From positions 62,001 through 126,000 of the forward strand of contig NZ_BAGJ01000273.1 of NCBI RefSeq assembly GCF_000308775.1: DNA of 64,000 nt, given 5' to 3'. Below the pieces are notes generated by a model. It did not search any database. It saw nothing but the letters and a program-made list of their open reading frames with translations, and was not told the origin of the DNA. This stretch comes from Nocardia testacea NBRC 100365. Lineage in GTDB: Bacteria > Actinomycetota > Actinomycetes > Mycobacteriales > Mycobacteriaceae. Below, piece after piece: positions 45,252 through 54,017 of this stretch (its first letter is position 1; every line of letters begins with the position of its first letter). The position numbers were made by a program, and so were the translations under genes.

Positions 45252-45263
45252 CTTGACGCAAAG
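45252..45263. promoter_or_regulatory. Possible second MarR site at the ALDH-operon promoter
   Basis: CTTGACGCAAAG is, read on the minus strand, CTTTGCGTCAAG and matches the core of the xdhC/marR palindrome (CTTTGCGCAAAG) at 10 of 12 positions. It overlaps a TTGACG (-35 like) at 45253-45258. Direct repeats TCTTTTA at 45266 and 45281 follow. It stands 80 bases before the operon's first gene. Confidence 0.45.
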
Positions 45264-45343
45264 TATCTTTTAGCTCAGACTCTTTTACCGGAGGGATTCG
45301 GAGCGGTGATTGCCCCGGACAAGTGCTGCGACAGAGGGAACGG

Positions 45344-46960
45344 ATGAAGACTCCGATGGACTTACAGAGCAGCACGAGTACTCGTTCGCCGCAGGCGGCG
45401 AGCGGGATCTCCGCCTTCGGGCCGGAAGTCCCGGCGGTGCCCGCCGACGCCGCGGACCTGGGCCGTTCATGGGCGGCCGGACCGGTCCCCGACACGACCG
45501 ACGAGATCGTCGTGGCGGGCCGGTGGGTGCGCGGCTCGGGCAAGGTCATCGAATCGGTCGATCCGGCCACCGGCCGGGTCTTCGCCCGCCTGCACGGCGC
45601 CGTGGCAGCCGATGTCGACCTGGCCGTCGACGGCGGCCTGCGGGCCGTCGCGGGTTCCGGCTGGGCCCGACTGCTACCGCATGAGCGCGCGGCCGTCCTG
45701 TACCGCATCGGCACCGCGATCGAGGCCAATGCCGACCGCATCGCCGCCCTGCAAACCATCGACACCGGAAAGACGCTGGCCGAGACCGGCGCACTCGCGC
45801 GCAGCGCCGCCGGCACCTTCCGGTTCATGGCGGCTGCGCTCGAGACGATGGAGGAGGCGATCACGCCCCGGCGGGGTCCGTTCCTCACCTTCGCGACCCA
45901 CGAACCGATGGGCGTCGTCGGAGCCATCACCCCGTGGAACTCGCCGATCGCCTCGGACGCGCAGAAGATCGCCCCGGCCCTCGCCGCGGGTAACGCGGTC
46001 GTCGCCAAACCGCCGGTATGGGCGCCGTGGGTGACCCTGCTGCTGGCCCGGCTCGCGGAGGAGGCAGGTCTGCCGCCCGGCCTGTTGTCGGTACTGCCCG
46101 GACCGGGCCGGACCGTCGGCGACGCGCTCGCCCGGCATCCGGGTATCGGCAAGATCTCCTTCACCGGTGGCACCGGGACCGGTCGCGCGCTGGCACATAT
46201 CGCCGCGGAGAAGCTGATGCCGATCACGCTCGAACTCGGCGGGAAATCGCCCACCATAGTCTTCGCCGACGCCGATCTGGATCAGGCGCTCGCCGGGGTC
46301 CTGTACGGCATCTTCTCCTCGTCGGGCCAGAGCTGTATCGCTGGGTCCCGCGTCTTTGTCCAGCGCGCGATATACGACGAGTTCGTCGACCGGCTCGTCG
46401 CGGCGACCACGGCACTGCGGGTGGGACCGGGTACCGATCCGCGCACCCAGGTGGCGCCCATGGTCACCCGCGAACACCGGGACGGGGTCGCGGCGATGGT
46501 CGACGACGCGGTGCGCGCGGGCGCGACGGTGTTGTGCGGCGGCGCCGCGCCCGCGGATCCCGCACTCGCCGAAGGCGCGTACTACCTGCCCACCGTGCTC
46601 ACCGGCGTCCCGAACAGCGCGACGATCTGCCAGGAGGAGATCTTCGGGCCGGTCGCCGTCGTGCTCCCGTTCGAGGACGAGGCCGATGTCGTCGCCCAGG
46701 CCGACGACACGGTGTTCGGCCTGGCCTGCGGGATCTGGACCTCGGACTACCGGCGTGCCTGGCGCACGGCCCGCGCCGTCCAGGCCGGAACGGTGTGGAT
46801 CAACACCTACAAGCAGTTCAGCATCTCGACCCCCTTCAGCGGGCTGAAGGACAGCGGTATCGGGACCGAGAAGGGCCGCGACGGAATCCGGTCCTACATG
46901 AACCAGAAGAGCATCTACCTCGACGTGTCCGGGCAGCCGCTGCCCTGGGCAGGTCTGTGA
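45344..46960 (+). CDS. Aldehyde dehydrogenase family protein
   Basis: 538 residues, about 40 longer than usual because of a Ser/Ala-rich N-terminus. Motifs: PWNSPIASDA (oxyanion Asn), GSTRGR-equivalent FTGGTGTGR, LELGGKSPTIVF (general-base Glu) and catalytic Cys in SGQSCIAGSR. NAD(P)-dependent oxidation of an aldehyde to an acid; a semialdehyde after ring opening is a natural candidate. ATG 45344 follows GAGGGAA. First of 15 genes that run close together to 57828. Confidence 0.88.
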   Translation: MKTPMDLQSSTSTRSPQAASGISAFGPEVPAVPADAADLGRSWAAGPVPDTTDEIVVAGRWVRGSGKVIESVDPATGRVFARLHGAVAADVDLAVDGGLRAVAGSGWARLLPHERAAVLYRIGTAIEANADRIAALQTIDTGKTLAETGALARSAAGTFRFMAAALETMEEAITPRRGPFLTFATHEPMGVVGAITPWNSPIASDAQKIAPALAAGNAVVAKPPVWAPWVTLLLARLAEEAGLPPGLLSVLPGPGRTVGDALARHPGIGKISFTGGTGTGRALAHIAAEKLMPITLELGGKSPTIVFADADLDQALAGVLYGIFSSSGQSCIAGSRVFVQRAIYDEFVDRLVAATTALRVGPGTDPRTQVAPMVTREHRDGVAAMVDDAVRAGATVLCGGAAPADPALAEGAYYLPTVLTGVPNSATICQEEIFGPVAVVLPFEDEADVVAQADDTVFGLACGIWTSDYRRAWRTARAVQAGTVWINTYKQFSISTPFSGLKDSGIGTEKGRDGIRSYMNQKSIYLDVSGQPLPWAGL

Positions 46961-46972
46961 GAAGGGAGCACC

Positions 46973-47314
46973 ATGAGCGCTCATCCCTACAGCCCGGCCT
47001 TCGGTATCGCCGGCTTCGGATTCGTCTCCGGCGCACTGTCGGTCGACGAGGACGGGGTCGCGGTCCCCGGCCGCCGGGAAGCTCTCGAAGCCGCGATGGC
47101 GCGGCTGAGCGAGCGGCTCTCGACCATCGATATGACGCTCGAGCACGTCGTGAAGACCACCTATTTCGTCACCGACGTCGCTCTGCGGGACGAGGCGAAC
47201 CGGCACTACGAGGCGGTATTCGCCGAACCGCGCCCGGCGCGGTCGTTCGTCGAGGTCGCCGCGCTGCCCTATGGCGCGACGGTCGAGATCGAGGCCATCG
47301 CCCACCGCGGGTAG
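46973..47314 (+). CDS. RidA-family protein 1
   Basis: 113 residues. RidA/YjgF features: VSGALSVDEDG, EHVVKTTYFVTDV and PARSFVEVAALPYGATVEIEAIA, which includes the Arg that anchors the substrate carboxylate. RidA proteins hydrolyse enamines/imines, and some serve as dedicated deaminases (2-aminomuconate deaminase) in aromatic pathways. Next to an ALDH, as in those pathways. Only 12 bases from the ALDH gene. Confidence 0.87.
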   Translation: MSAHPYSPAFGIAGFGFVSGALSVDEDGVAVPGRREALEAAMARLSERLSTIDMTLEHVVKTTYFVTDVALRDEANRHYEAVFAEPRPARSFVEVAALPYGATVEIEAIAHRG

Positions 47315-47361
47315 CGCACCCGAGCGTCCCCACGGATCACCCATAGAGGAAGGCACACATC

Positions 47362-47880
47362 ATGTCCAGCACCGAAAAGACCGGCGTCGATCTCGAGGCC
47401 CTGATCGACTCCTGCATCGCCGCCGCCGACACCCGCTACGAGGACTGGGACACGCTCGGCTTCCAGGCGGCCAAGGGCGGCGACCGGTTCAAGCGGGCAC
47501 AGATCCGCTACATCGGCTCGGGTGCCACCGGCAACCACGACACCGACAACAACATCATCCAGGCCGACCACTTCACCTTCTCCAATATGCGCCTGCCCGC
47601 GGGCGCGGTCGGCCCCGAGCACACCCATCACGACGTCGAAGAGGTCTTCTACGTGCTCGAGGGCGAAATCGAGGTCGCCGTCCACGATGTCGAGGACGGG
47701 ACGAAGAAGGCGGTGCGCACGCTCGGCTACCGCGACCTGATCCGCGTCCCCGCCGGGGTGCCGCGCAGCCTCGCGAACGTCTCCGACTCCGACGCGCTGT
47801 TCTGCGTCATCATCGGCACCCCCAAGCCGCAGCTGCCCACCTACCCGCCCAGCTCCGAAATGTACGGCGTCACACGCTGA
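47362..47880 (+). CDS. Cupin protein
   Basis: 172 residues. One cupin domain: PEHTHHDVEEVFYVLEGEIEV carries the HxH-x-E metal set, and RVPAGVPRSLANVSDSD holds the second motif. Metal-binding is therefore likely. It could be a small dioxygenase, an isomerase or a binding protein; it is not clearly a 3-hydroxyanthranilate dioxygenase. Cotranscribed within the catabolic operon. Confidence 0.8.
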   Translation: MSSTEKTGVDLEALIDSCIAAADTRYEDWDTLGFQAAKGGDRFKRAQIRYIGSGATGNHDTDNNIIQADHFTFSNMRLPAGAVGPEHTHHDVEEVFYVLEGEIEVAVHDVEDGTKKAVRTLGYRDLIRVPAGVPRSLANVSDSDALFCVIIGTPKPQLPTYPPSSEMYGVTR

Positions 47881-47913
47881 TTCGAGTCCCGGAAGAAGTA
47901 CGAGGAGAGCCCG

Positions 47914-48867
47914 ATGGACGAGCCGACGAGGCGGACGCTGCGCGTCCAGCAGAAGACCTGGGAAGCCGACGGTGTCATCAGCGTGACGTTCGCCGACCCG
48001 TCCGGTGCGCAGTTGCCCGCCTGGGAACCCGGCGCGCATCTCGCGCTGCATCTGCCGAACGGGCTCGTCCGGGAGTATTCGCTCTGCTCGGACCCGGCGG
48101 ACCGGTCGCGCTGGACGGTCGCGGTGCTGCGCACCCCGGATTCGCGGGGCGGCAGCTCCCATATCCACGACCTCCTGCCGGTCGGTGGGCTGCTACAGGT
48201 CGAGGGACCCCGCCAGAACTTCGCGCTCGACACCGCGGCCCGCCACCTCCTGGTCGCGGGCGGGATCGGTATCACCCCGATCCTGTCGATGGTGCGCACC
48301 CTGCACCGCGACGACGCGGACTGGACGCTGCTCTACACCGGACGATCCCGGTCGACGATGGCGTTTCTCGACGAGATCGGCTCGCTGCCCGCCGACCGCG
48401 TGACGATCCACGCGGACGACGAGGCATCGGGCCGATTCCCCGACCTCGCCGGGCTGCTCGGGGATATCGACGCCGATACCGTCGCCTACTGTTGCGGTCC
48501 CGAGTCGTTGATGTCGGCGTGCCGGGACGCGCTCCCGGATCCCGGGCAGTTGCGGATCGAACGATTCAAGGCACCGGAACCGGTCGCCACCGGGCAGGAC
48601 ACGGCATTCGACGTGATCCTCGCCGGCAGCGGGCGCCGGATCCCGGTCGGCCCGGATGTCTCGGTCCTGAGCGCACTGCAGGACGCCGGTGTGCCGGTGG
48701 AGAGCTCGTGCACCGAAGGTATCTGCGGAACCTGCGAGGTCGGCGTCGTCAAGGGCGATGTCGAGCACCGCGACTTCCTGCTCTCGCCCGAGGAACAGCA
48801 GACCGGCGGCACCATGTTCGTCTGCGTTTCCCGGTGCCGCTCCGCCGAACTCGTCCTCGACCTGTAA
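47914..48867 (+). CDS. Oxygenase reductase (flavin, NAD, 2Fe-2S; VanB/phthalate-type)
   Basis: 317 residues. Flavin fold with LVREYSLCSDP, NAD-binding GGIGITPILSM, and a C-terminal plant-type ferredoxin CTEGICGTCEVGVVKGDV with its last Cys in MFVCVSRC. Class IA-type reductases of this order feed Rieske oxygenases of the vanillate/phthalate kind. Its partner is almost certainly the Rieske subunit at 54830-55915, seven genes away in the same operon. Confidence 0.9.
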   Translation: MDEPTRRTLRVQQKTWEADGVISVTFADPSGAQLPAWEPGAHLALHLPNGLVREYSLCSDPADRSRWTVAVLRTPDSRGGSSHIHDLLPVGGLLQVEGPRQNFALDTAARHLLVAGGIGITPILSMVRTLHRDDADWTLLYTGRSRSTMAFLDEIGSLPADRVTIHADDEASGRFPDLAGLLGDIDADTVAYCCGPESLMSACRDALPDPGQLRIERFKAPEPVATGQDTAFDVILAGSGRRIPVGPDVSVLSALQDAGVPVESSCTEGICGTCEVGVVKGDVEHRDFLLSPEEQQTGGTMFVCVSRCRSAELVLDL

Positions 48868-48895
48868 CCGGTCACCCTCGACAGAAAGGTCGATC

Positions 48896-49858
48896 ATGCG
48901 ATTCTCCGGAACACCGGTCTGTACTCTGCGCGCGTTACGGTCGGTATCGGTTACGGTGCCCGATCCGGCCCGCTCGCGCGACTTCTATCACGAGGCCTGG
49001 GGGCTGAGCACCGTCGACGAAGACGGTGACACCTTCTGGCTGCGTGCCACGGGCAGCGAGCACCACGTACTGCAACTGTGCGCCGGCGCCGGTAACGCGC
49101 TGGACCGGATCTCGTTCGCGCTCGGCACTCCGCGTGAGGTCGACGAGGCGGCCCGCGCGCTGCAGAAGCTGGGCGTCCCGCTCCTGCGCGAACCCGGTCC
49201 GCTCGACGACGCGGGCGGCGGCTACGGCCTGCAACTCGTCGATCCGGAGGGCCGCTGCCTGGAGCTGTCCGCCGATACGTTCGCCGTCTCGGCGCAGGAG
49301 CCGGCCGGGCGCCGGGCGATCCCCCGCAAGCTCGCGCATGTCGTGCTCAACACCAGCGATATCGATCGCACCGCCGATTTCTACACCCAGGTGCTCGGTA
49401 TGCGGATCTCGGACTGGTCCGAACACCAGATGACCTTTCTGCGCTGTAATTCCGACCATCACGTCATCGCACTGAACCAGGCCGAGTTCCCGTCGATCAA
49501 CCACGTGGCCTACGAGATGGAGAGCCTCGACCATTTCATGCGGGGGCTCGGCAGTCTCAAACGCAGCGGTATCGTCCCGCAGTGGGGTCCCGGCCGGCAC
49601 GGCCCGGGTGACAACACCTTCTCGTACTTCACCGATCCGGCCGGGCTGGTATGCGAGTACACCTCCGAGGTGGCCCAGATCGACGAGGACCGCTGGCTGT
49701 GCCGGACCTGGAAGCGTACGCCCGAACTCTCCGACCAATGGGGGACGGCGGGTCCGCCGACGACCACGGTCCGCGCGGCGATGGCCGGCATACCCGATCT
49801 CGGGCATCGCCACCTGGTCACCCCGGGGATCGACGACTACTTCTACGGGGGCCAGTGA
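48896..49858 (+). CDS. Extradiol ring-cleavage dioxygenase (type I, VOC fold)
   Basis: 320 residues, two VOC-type halves: residues about 14-130 and 145-275. The C-terminal half has the iron triad His148 (KLAHVVLNT), His203 (INHVAYEM) and Glu254 (GLVCEYTSE). This is the BphC/catechol-2,3-dioxygenase pattern, so it should cut a vicinal diol ring at an extradiol position. Substrate is unknown. ATG 48896 chosen; AGAAAGG lies before it. Confidence 0.9.
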   Translation: MRFSGTPVCTLRALRSVSVTVPDPARSRDFYHEAWGLSTVDEDGDTFWLRATGSEHHVLQLCAGAGNALDRISFALGTPREVDEAARALQKLGVPLLREPGPLDDAGGGYGLQLVDPEGRCLELSADTFAVSAQEPAGRRAIPRKLAHVVLNTSDIDRTADFYTQVLGMRISDWSEHQMTFLRCNSDHHVIALNQAEFPSINHVAYEMESLDHFMRGLGSLKRSGIVPQWGPGRHGPGDNTFSYFTDPAGLVCEYTSEVAQIDEDRWLCRTWKRTPELSDQWGTAGPPTTTVRAAMAGIPDLGHRHLVTPGIDDYFYGGQ

Positions 49859-49874
49859 TGCGGCGGGTGCAGCC

Positions 49875-50702
49875 GTGACCGGCACGGCCGCGCCGGACCG
49901 GACGACCCGGTGGGTTTCGACGCGGGGGATCTCGCTCGAGGTCCGCGGCGCGGGCGATCCGGTGCTGCTCCTGCACGGTATCGGCGGCAGTGCCGCGGCC
50001 TGCGGGGCGCTCGCCGAGGTGCTGAGCGCGCACGGCTACCGCACGTACTGCTGGGACGCGCCGGGTTACGGGCGGTCCGCCGATCCGGCGCCGGGTGCGG
50101 ACGAATCCACCGCGGGCTACGACCACGCGCTGGTGGTCGCGGAACTGATCGACGAACTCGGTGGCGGGCCGGTACATCTGCTCGGTACATCCTGGGGCGG
50201 GGTGATCGCGACCGCGGTCGCCGCCGCGCATCCGGCGTCGGTGCGTTCGCTCGTCTTGGCCGACAGCACCCGCGGCTCGGGTGTGGACCCCGAGCGGGCG
50301 CGGGCCATGCGGGCACGCATCGGTGAGCTGCGCGAACTCGGCGGACCGGCGTTCGCGGCGGCCCGTGCGCCACGACTGGTCTCGCCTGCCTGTGCCGAGG
50401 AGATCGCCCGCGCTGTGGAATCCGATATGGCACGGGTCCGGCTGCCCGGTTACACCGCCGCCGCCGAGTACATGGCCCGCACCGACACCGGGCCGAGCCT
50501 GGCCACCCTGGCGGCACCCACGCTGGTGCTGGTCGGGGCGGACGACATCGTCACCGGCGTCGACGAATCCCGGCTACTGGCCGACGCCATTCCCGGCGCC
50601 CGCTTCGGACTGATCCTGGGTGCCGGACACGCGGCAGTGCAGGAGAAGCCGGTCGAGACGGCCGCGCACATCCTGCGGTTCTGGAAGGAACTGGACGAAT
50701 GA
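49875..50702 (+). CDS. Alpha/beta-hydrolase (meta-cleavage product hydrolase type)
   Basis: 275 residues. LLLHGIGGSAA oxyanion region, nucleophile GTSWGG, acid in LVGADDIVTG and His in GAGHAAVQEKP: complete triad. BphD/HsaD-like enzymes split C-C bonds in extradiol products, and the gene lies directly after the dioxygenase. GTG 49875 is the likely start. Other esterase/lactonase roles are possible. Overlaps the following SDR start. Confidence 0.83.
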   Translation: MTGTAAPDRTTRWVSTRGISLEVRGAGDPVLLLHGIGGSAAACGALAEVLSAHGYRTYCWDAPGYGRSADPAPGADESTAGYDHALVVAELIDELGGGPVHLLGTSWGGVIATAVAAAHPASVRSLVLADSTRGSGVDPERARAMRARIGELRELGGPAFAAARAPRLVSPACAEEIARAVESDMARVRLPGYTAAAEYMARTDTGPSLATLAAPTLVLVGADDIVTGVDESRLLADAIPGARFGLILGAGHAAVQEKPVETAAHILRFWKELDE

Positions 50703-51439
50703 GCAGACTGGTCGTGGTCACCGGGGCCGGCCGGGGACTGGGTTTCGCGATCGCCGAGCGGCTGGCCGCCGCGGGGGACCGGGTGGTCATCGCGGAGATG
50801 CGCGCCGAACTGGCCGAGAGTGCCGAGAAGACACTGCGGGACAAGGGGTACGACGTCACCGCGGTGGTCACCGATATCGCCGACCGCGATTCGGTGGTGG
50901 CCCTCGCGAGCCGGGTGGCGGACCTGGGTGGCGCGGACGCGCTGGTCAACAATGCCGCACTCGCGGACGGTGTGGGCGGTGACGCGTTCTGGGAACTCGA
51001 TGAGGGGTTCTTCCAGAAGGTGATGACCGTCAACGCGTTCGGGACCTGGCTGGTCAGCAAGCATTTGTTCGCCCAGCTGGTGCGGGGCGGCCACGGCGCC
51101 ATCGTGAACATCGCCTCCGACGCCGCGCTGTACGGCTCGCCCCGCCTGGTGCACTATGTCGGTTCCAAGGGCGCGGTCATGGCGATGACCCGCACGATGG
51201 CACGCGACGGGGGCCCGCACGGGCTGCGGGTCAATGCCGTCGCCCCCGGCCTGACCCGGGTCGAGGCCACGGCCACGGTGCCGGCGTCGCGGTACCGGCT
51301 CTACGCCGACAACCAGGTCCTGGATCGCGAGCAGACGCCCGAGGATGTCGCGGGCACGGTGCAGTTCCTGCTCTCGGACGCGGCGAGCTACCTGACCGGC
51401 CAGACGCTGGTGGTCGACGGCGGATTCGTCATGAACTGA
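50699..51439 (+). CDS. Short-chain dehydrogenase/reductase (classical)
   Basis: 246 residues. TGAGRGLGFAIAE, NNAALAD, Ser in NIASDAALYG and Tyr/Lys in YVGSKGA are all present, so it should be an active NAD(P)-dependent oxidoreductase. Near-classical FabG length. It probably handles a hydroxy/keto intermediate. The hydrolase stop overlaps its start. Confidence 0.87.
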   Translation: MSRLVVVTGAGRGLGFAIAERLAAAGDRVVIAEMRAELAESAEKTLRDKGYDVTAVVTDIADRDSVVALASRVADLGGADALVNNAALADGVGGDAFWELDEGFFQKVMTVNAFGTWLVSKHLFAQLVRGGHGAIVNIASDAALYGSPRLVHYVGSKGAVMAMTRTMARDGGPHGLRVNAVAPGLTRVEATATVPASRYRLYADNQVLDREQTPEDVAGTVQFLLSDAASYLTGQTLVVDGGFVMN

Positions 51440-51491
51440 CCCCCACACCCGGCTTTTCGAAACCTTCCCCGCACAAGGAGACCGACCCTCG

Positions 51492-52280
51492 ATGGATCTG
51501 CAACTCACCGGCCGCACCGTGGTCGTCACCGGCGCGAGCTCCGGGGTGGGACTGGCGACGACCCGGATGCTCCTCGCCGAGGGCGCCCGGATCGCCGCCT
51601 GCGCCCGCGATCTGGACCGGTTGCGCGCCGCGATCGATTCCATCGACGATATCGATCCCGCCGCGGTGTACCTCGCGGCCTGCGATGTCACCGACCGCGC
51701 CGAGGTCGAAGCCTTCATCGACTCCGCTGTCGAGCGTTTCGGCGGTATCGACGGGCTGGTATGCAATGCCGGCCGCTCCCTGATGGCGCCGCTGGCGGAG
51801 ACCACCGATGAACAGATCCGCGCGGAATTCGACCTGAAGATCTTCGGTTCCTGGAATCTGGTGCGTGCGGCCCGCGGTGCGCTGGCCGCCGCGGACCGAG
51901 GCGCCGTCGTCAATGTCAACGCGATCCTGTCCCGGCAGCCGGAACCCCGGCTGGCCGTCACCTCGGCCGCGCGGGCCGCGTTGCTCAACCTCACCCACTC
52001 CATGGCCGAGGATCTCGCCGCGGACGGCACCCGGGTGAACTCGGTGCTGCTCGGGCTCGTCGACACCGGTCAGTGGCGCCGCCGGTTCGAGACCTCGGGG
52101 ACCGCACTCGACTACGACGCGTGGAGTGCGGAGATCGCCGCCGACCGCGGTATCGCGCTGGGCCGGTTCGGTACCGCCGAGGAGGTCGCGTTCCCGATCG
52201 TCACCCTGCTCTCGCCGCGGAGCGGCTACATCACCGGCACCAGCATCGACGTCGGCGGTGGCGTCGGCCGTTACATCTGA
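51492..52280 (+). CDS. SDR-family protein without the usual catalytic residues
   Basis: 262 residues, cofactor loop VTGASSGVGLATTR and CNAGRS intact. The active-site region reads VNVNAILSRQP and TSAARAALL: Ser is replaced by Asn143/Ala, Tyr by Thr157 and Lys by Arg161. It should bind nucleotide but the normal SDR chemistry is unlikely. Some SDRs of this TSAARA/SAVRAG type exist in actinobacteria, with no settled function. Its own ribosome site is good (AAGGAG). Confidence 0.82.
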   Translation: MDLQLTGRTVVVTGASSGVGLATTRMLLAEGARIAACARDLDRLRAAIDSIDDIDPAAVYLAACDVTDRAEVEAFIDSAVERFGGIDGLVCNAGRSLMAPLAETTDEQIRAEFDLKIFGSWNLVRAARGALAAADRGAVVNVNAILSRQPEPRLAVTSAARAALLNLTHSMAEDLAADGTRVNSVLLGLVDTGQWRRRFETSGTALDYDAWSAEIAADRGIALGRFGTAEEVAFPIVTLLSPRSGYITGTSIDVGGGVGRYI

Positions 52281-52336
52281 CCATCGGCCCGGCCCGGCGG
52301 ATCCGCCGTTCCCAGATCTCTCCGGAGGACATACCC

Positions 52337-54013
52337 ATGACGACCACCGACAGCCCCGGCGCGAAGGAGCCCACCGGCGGCGACGTGCTCGTCGCCGTAA
52401 TGCGCAGGCACGGCATCGATACCGCGTTCGGCGTGATCAGCATCCACAATCTGCCGCTTGTCGAAGCGGTGGCGCGGGAGCTGAACTTCGTGGAGGTGCG
52501 ACACGAGGCGGCGGCGGTCAATGCCGCCGACGGGTACGCGCGCGCGACCGGAAAGATCGGTGTCGCGATCACCAGCACCGGAACCGGCGCCGGCAATGCC
52601 GCGGGTTCGATGCTCGAAGCGTTGACCGCGGGGAGCCGGGTGCTGCATGTGACCGGCCAGATCGAGAGCGAGTACCTCAATTCGGGCGGATCGACCCGGG
52701 GCGTCATCCACGAGGTACCCAAACAGCTGCAGATGCTCGATGCCGTCTCCCGTTACGCGGCGACCATCGAACGCGCGGAGGACGTCGAAGCGGATCTGGA
52801 AACCGCCATCGCCCATATCCTGGCCGCGCCGCAGGGCCCGGCCAGCGTGGAGTGGCCGTCGGATCTGCAATATCTGGCGCGTCCGGCCGATCAGCGCGAC
52901 TACGAGCCGCCGGTCTTCGACATCCCGGTGCCGGAGCGCGACGCGATCGCCGAGGCCGTCGCCAAGCTGGCGGCGGCCGAGCGCCCCCTGATCTGGGTGG
53001 GCGGGGGAGCGGCCGGCGCGAAATCCGAGCTGGCCACCCTGCTGCACACCCTCGGGGCGGGCCTGCTGACCAGCAACTCGGGACGCGCCATCGTGCCCGA
53101 GGACGACCCGCTGGTGATCGGGAACTTCGCCACAGCACCGGAGGTCGCGCCACTGCTCGCGGACGCCGATCTGCTGCTGTCGATCGGCACCCACTTCCGC
53201 TCCAACGAGACCAAGAGCTACCACCTGCGGTTACCGGACACGCAGATCCAGATCGATGTGGATCCGGCGGCCATCGGCCGTATCTATCCGGCGAAGGTCG
53301 GCCTCGTGGGGGATGCCGCGGCCACTCTCGCCGCGATCAACGACAGCCTGACGCGCACCTCGGTGGATCCGGGGTGGTCCGGCCGGGTCACCGACACCAG
53401 GGTGGCGGTCCGCGCGGCACTCACCGCCTATATCGGCGGGTACGCGGAGATCTGCGAAGGGATGCGGTCGATACTGCCGCGCGACTCCGTGGTCGCGCGC
53501 GATGTGACCATCCCCTCCAGCCAGTGGGGCAACCGATTGCTGCCCTTCTATGAACGCGGGACCAATATCTTCCCCCTCGGTGGTGGTATCGGACAGGGGC
53601 TGGCCATGGGGATCGGTGCCGCGCTCGGCCGGCCCGAGGTGCCGACCGCGGTGATCGCCGGGGACGGCGGCCTCGCCGTACACCTCGGCGAACTCGCCTC
53701 GCTCGCCGGTAGCGGCGCCTGGTGCGTCGTGGTGATCTTCAACGACGGCGGTTACGGCGTCCTGCGGAACATGCAGGCGGCCAATGGTTTCGACCGGTCC
53801 GGTGTCGACCTGTTCACGCCTCGGTTCGATCTGCTCGCGGCCGCACTCGATATGCCTTACACCCTGGTTCAGGGTCCGGGACGTTTCGAGAGGGCGTTCG
53901 CGGACGCGGTGGCGACGCGCGGTCCGGCGATCGTCGAGGTCGATGTGGCCGCGATCGATCCGCCGCCCGGCCCGTTCACTCCACCGGTGCACATCCCGGT
54001 GCGGGAGGGGTGA
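52337..54013 (+). CDS. Thiamine-diphosphate-dependent decarboxylase/lyase
   Basis: 558 residues. Glu in FVEVRHEAAAVNAADGYAR activates thiamine; a central nucleotide-like domain lies at about 195-330; the C-terminal ThDP site is IAGDGGLAVHLGELASL ... VVIFNDGGYG. Benzoylformate-decarboxylase or acetolactate-synthase-like. It could decarboxylate a 2-oxo acid or perform a C-C cleavage. No FAD-specific residues are visible. Starts 56 bases after the SDR with GGAGGA. Confidence 0.87.
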   Translation: MTTTDSPGAKEPTGGDVLVAVMRRHGIDTAFGVISIHNLPLVEAVARELNFVEVRHEAAAVNAADGYARATGKIGVAITSTGTGAGNAAGSMLEALTAGSRVLHVTGQIESEYLNSGGSTRGVIHEVPKQLQMLDAVSRYAATIERAEDVEADLETAIAHILAAPQGPASVEWPSDLQYLARPADQRDYEPPVFDIPVPERDAIAEAVAKLAAAERPLIWVGGGAAGAKSELATLLHTLGAGLLTSNSGRAIVPEDDPLVIGNFATAPEVAPLLADADLLLSIGTHFRSNETKSYHLRLPDTQIQIDVDPAAIGRIYPAKVGLVGDAAATLAAINDSLTRTSVDPGWSGRVTDTRVAVRAALTAYIGGYAEICEGMRSILPRDSVVARDVTIPSSQWGNRLLPFYERGTNIFPLGGGIGQGLAMGIGAALGRPEVPTAVIAGDGGLAVHLGELASLAGSGAWCVVVIFNDGGYGVLRNMQAANGFDRSGVDLFTPRFDLLAAALDMPYTLVQGPGRFERAFADAVATRGPAIVEVDVAAIDPPPGPFTPPVHIPVREG

Positions 54014-54017
54014 TCCG

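Noticed and set aside
45344..47880. 2-aminophenol/3-hydroxyanthranilate meta pathway
   Set aside because: ALDH plus RidA recalls aminomuconate steps, but no recognised hydratase, aldolase or 4-oxalocrotonate decarboxylase follows, and the cupin is not clearly a 3-hydroxyanthranilate dioxygenase.
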